From contig OZ020622.1 in NCBI GenBank assembly GCA_963971575.1, forward strand, positions 33,200,301-33,264,300: 64,000 bases of DNA. Reading direction: 5' to 3'. A program made the position numbers and the translations under genes. Under the pieces are notes generated by a model. The model was not told where the DNA came from and searched no databases. It was given only the letters and a program-made list of their open reading frames with translations. Positions within the stretch are counted from its first letter, which is position 1; each line of letters starts with the position of its first letter. Positions 62,508 to 64,000 of the stretch are shown piece after piece. This DNA is from Liopterus haemorrhoidalis. Lineage: Eukaryota > Arthropoda > Insecta > Coleoptera > Dytiscidae.

Positions 62508-62950
62508 ATAACTATCCTCCCGAAGCACAAGCTATCCTGGACTATATGGAAGATAACTGGATTGGTCGACTTTATCATCGATTAATTCGAAGTGAACCAC
62601 GTTATCCGCATTCTCTTTGGAATAGCTACAACGCTGCTGTGGACGATGAGCCGAAAACGAATTATTCTTGTGAAGCATGGCATCGTTCCTCTAGTGAACT
62701 GATTGGTTCTTCTCGCCCTACAATATGGAAATTTATAAATATATTAAAGAAACAGCAAAGTTCTAACGAGGGCAAAATTGAGCAACTCATTGCTGGTGGC
62801 CAACTTTCACCGAAAAAACGGAAATACCGTGATTGCGCTCTTAGACTCCAGCGTTTAATGGATAGTTATGAGAACCAGTGTTGCCAGATGGTGAAAAAGA
62901 AAAAATCGTACCAACACTTCAAAATGATCGTATTTTTTAAAAAATAATCG
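62508..62950 (+). pseudogene. MULE transposase, C-terminal fragment
   Basis: The frame is open from the LTR border through an ATG at 62546 to about 62900. NYPPEAQAILDYMEDNWIG, the SLWNSYNAAVDDEPKTNYSCEAWH block and SRPTIWKFINILKKQQ are typical of the C-terminal half of Mutator-like (MULE) transposases of insects, some with FLYWCH fingers. The catalytic core is absent; the LTR lies where it would begin. Confidence 0.72.
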
Positions 62951-63279
62951 TACAAAAAATTTGCTGTGTAATTAATTTAAAAATTATTAGGTATATATTT
63001 TTCTATTGCACAATCATACTAGCAGAAAAGGATAAAAAATGTATAGGGGGGGGGGGGTAGACAGAAAAAAAGTAAAGCTCCTCGCTTCGATGACAAAAAA
63101 ACAAAAAGGTCCTCACTTGTAAAATACAAGTGATGAATAGAAAAAAAGTTCCTCATCTCTACTTTTAAATCCATATCCATATATTTACCTAAGATCCATA
63201 ATGCTAATTAAAAAATTTGGTATTTCCATCCTTCTTGGAGCCCCCCCCCCTGGGTGCGCTACTGAGTACAGTACTCTTA
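62951..63279. other. Non-coding with poly-G and poly-C runs
   Basis: G run at about 63047-63057 and C run at 63241-63250, AT-rich otherwise. No gene. Confidence 0.5.
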
Positions 63280-63881
63280 TACCCTTTTCACACTAGAACT
63301 TTAAGATCGCATGTTAAAGTGAATGTGTCTTTAAACGCTAATGTGAAAACGTATGACCTCGTCTAAATACAAGCGATGTTGTAGACAGAGATCTGCATTT
63401 TAAACATCGTCCGCATTGCCAACATAATTTCTATTGTAAAAAAATAATCTTTGAATTTGTGCTGCCAACATTTTGTATTATCAAAAACAAGAATACTGTA
63501 TTATATCGACGTTATAAGAAGTTTATACTTATTGTTATAATAAAATTATTTATTTTAATAATGTGTTTAATAAAATACAGAGTTACAATAATTGAGATAA
63601 AATGTATCGACTTACATGTTAACACAGGTGTAATATATTCTTTATTGTAATGTCTTTATTGTAGAATGAAATGAAATATCCATATTTGTTTATAATAATT
63701 CAAAATGTGCGTCTGCGCTGACAGTTCAAAACTGGTAATTTCCTGACGGTAACTTAAGGACAAAATTACTGTAGCTGATGACAGCACCGGAGATTTAAAC
63801 ATCAAGTGTGAAAGCAAACCGATGTTAAACATCGGTGAACTTTAAGTTCACTCGTCTTAAAGTTCTAGTGTGAAAAGGGTA
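63280..63881. mobile_element. 602-bp MITE with TA target
   Basis: TACCCTTTTCACACTAGAA at the left and its inverse at the right, about 28 bases, TA on both sides. AT-rich interior with a short chance frame. Confidence 0.75.
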
Positions 63882-64000
63882 TAACTAATGAGGAGTGAAC
63901 TTTATATATTTTTTATATTTTTTGAATATTCGTACATGCCCGAGCATACCCGATCTTAGCGAGATAAACCATTTAAGAGCGCGTCGATTTGAAATCCGAG

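Overview
The window looks like an AT-rich, intron-containing arthropod genome, most probably an insect. It holds Ty3/Gypsy elements with envelope genes, mariner, Harbinger, hAT and MULE relatives, I-type and CR1-like LINEs, tRNA-derived SINEs and dozens of short inverted-repeat transposons. There is no sign of bacterial operons or CRISPR. The species cannot be named from the sequence alone.

Only two host genes are recognisable, both on the minus strand, both cut into short GC-rich exons surrounded by AT-rich repeats. (1) The 3' half of a sterol O-acyltransferase (MBOAT family), exons 6754-6317, 5881-5539 and 4676-4177, with a possible first coding exon at 18342-18247 that fits in phase and would give an 11.5 kb first intron. 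(2) The C-terminal half of an XK-related (XKR) membrane protein, exons 61566-61259, 53840-53691 and 48439-48024. Its 5' exons are not seen and probably lie beyond 64000. Splice phases agree at every junction.

Almost everything else is mobile DNA, often nested. 1-1411: broken env gene of an LTR element. 3358-3858 and 61848-62504: related solo LTRs. 7220-12725: a repeat arm split by a 4.9 kb CR1-like LINE whose ORF1 carries an SGNH esterase. 18603-20910: a multimer of inverted-repeat elements hit by a small Harbinger. 21545-26620: tandem repeats and a Russian-doll of four transposon layers, including an apparently intact mariner with perfect ends. 28310-29065: a long inverted repeat fused to a 5'-truncated Gypsy-type element (29066-about 35815). 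36754-41496: a short-element family and a hAT transposon whose BED finger is split by a SINE. 42871-46774: an element with 8-bp target duplications that contains a TTAA-flanked foldback element and a GC-rich TAA-flanked element. 48815-53425: I-type LINE inside the last XKR intron. 54561-61221: a 6.7 kb hAT-ended unit that carries pieces of other elements but no visible hAT transposase.

The most unusual item is the Gypsy-type element at 29066-35815. Its Pol ORF has protease, reverse transcriptase and RNase H, followed by a domain that closely resembles the TARG1/OARD1 macrodomain (an ADP-ribose hydrolase), then a stop codon, the integrase ORF, and a furin-site envelope gene. Gag and Pol overlap as TAATG, suggesting stop-restart translation. 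I know of no described role for an ADP-ribosyl-hydrolase-like domain inside an insect endogenous retrovirus Pol.
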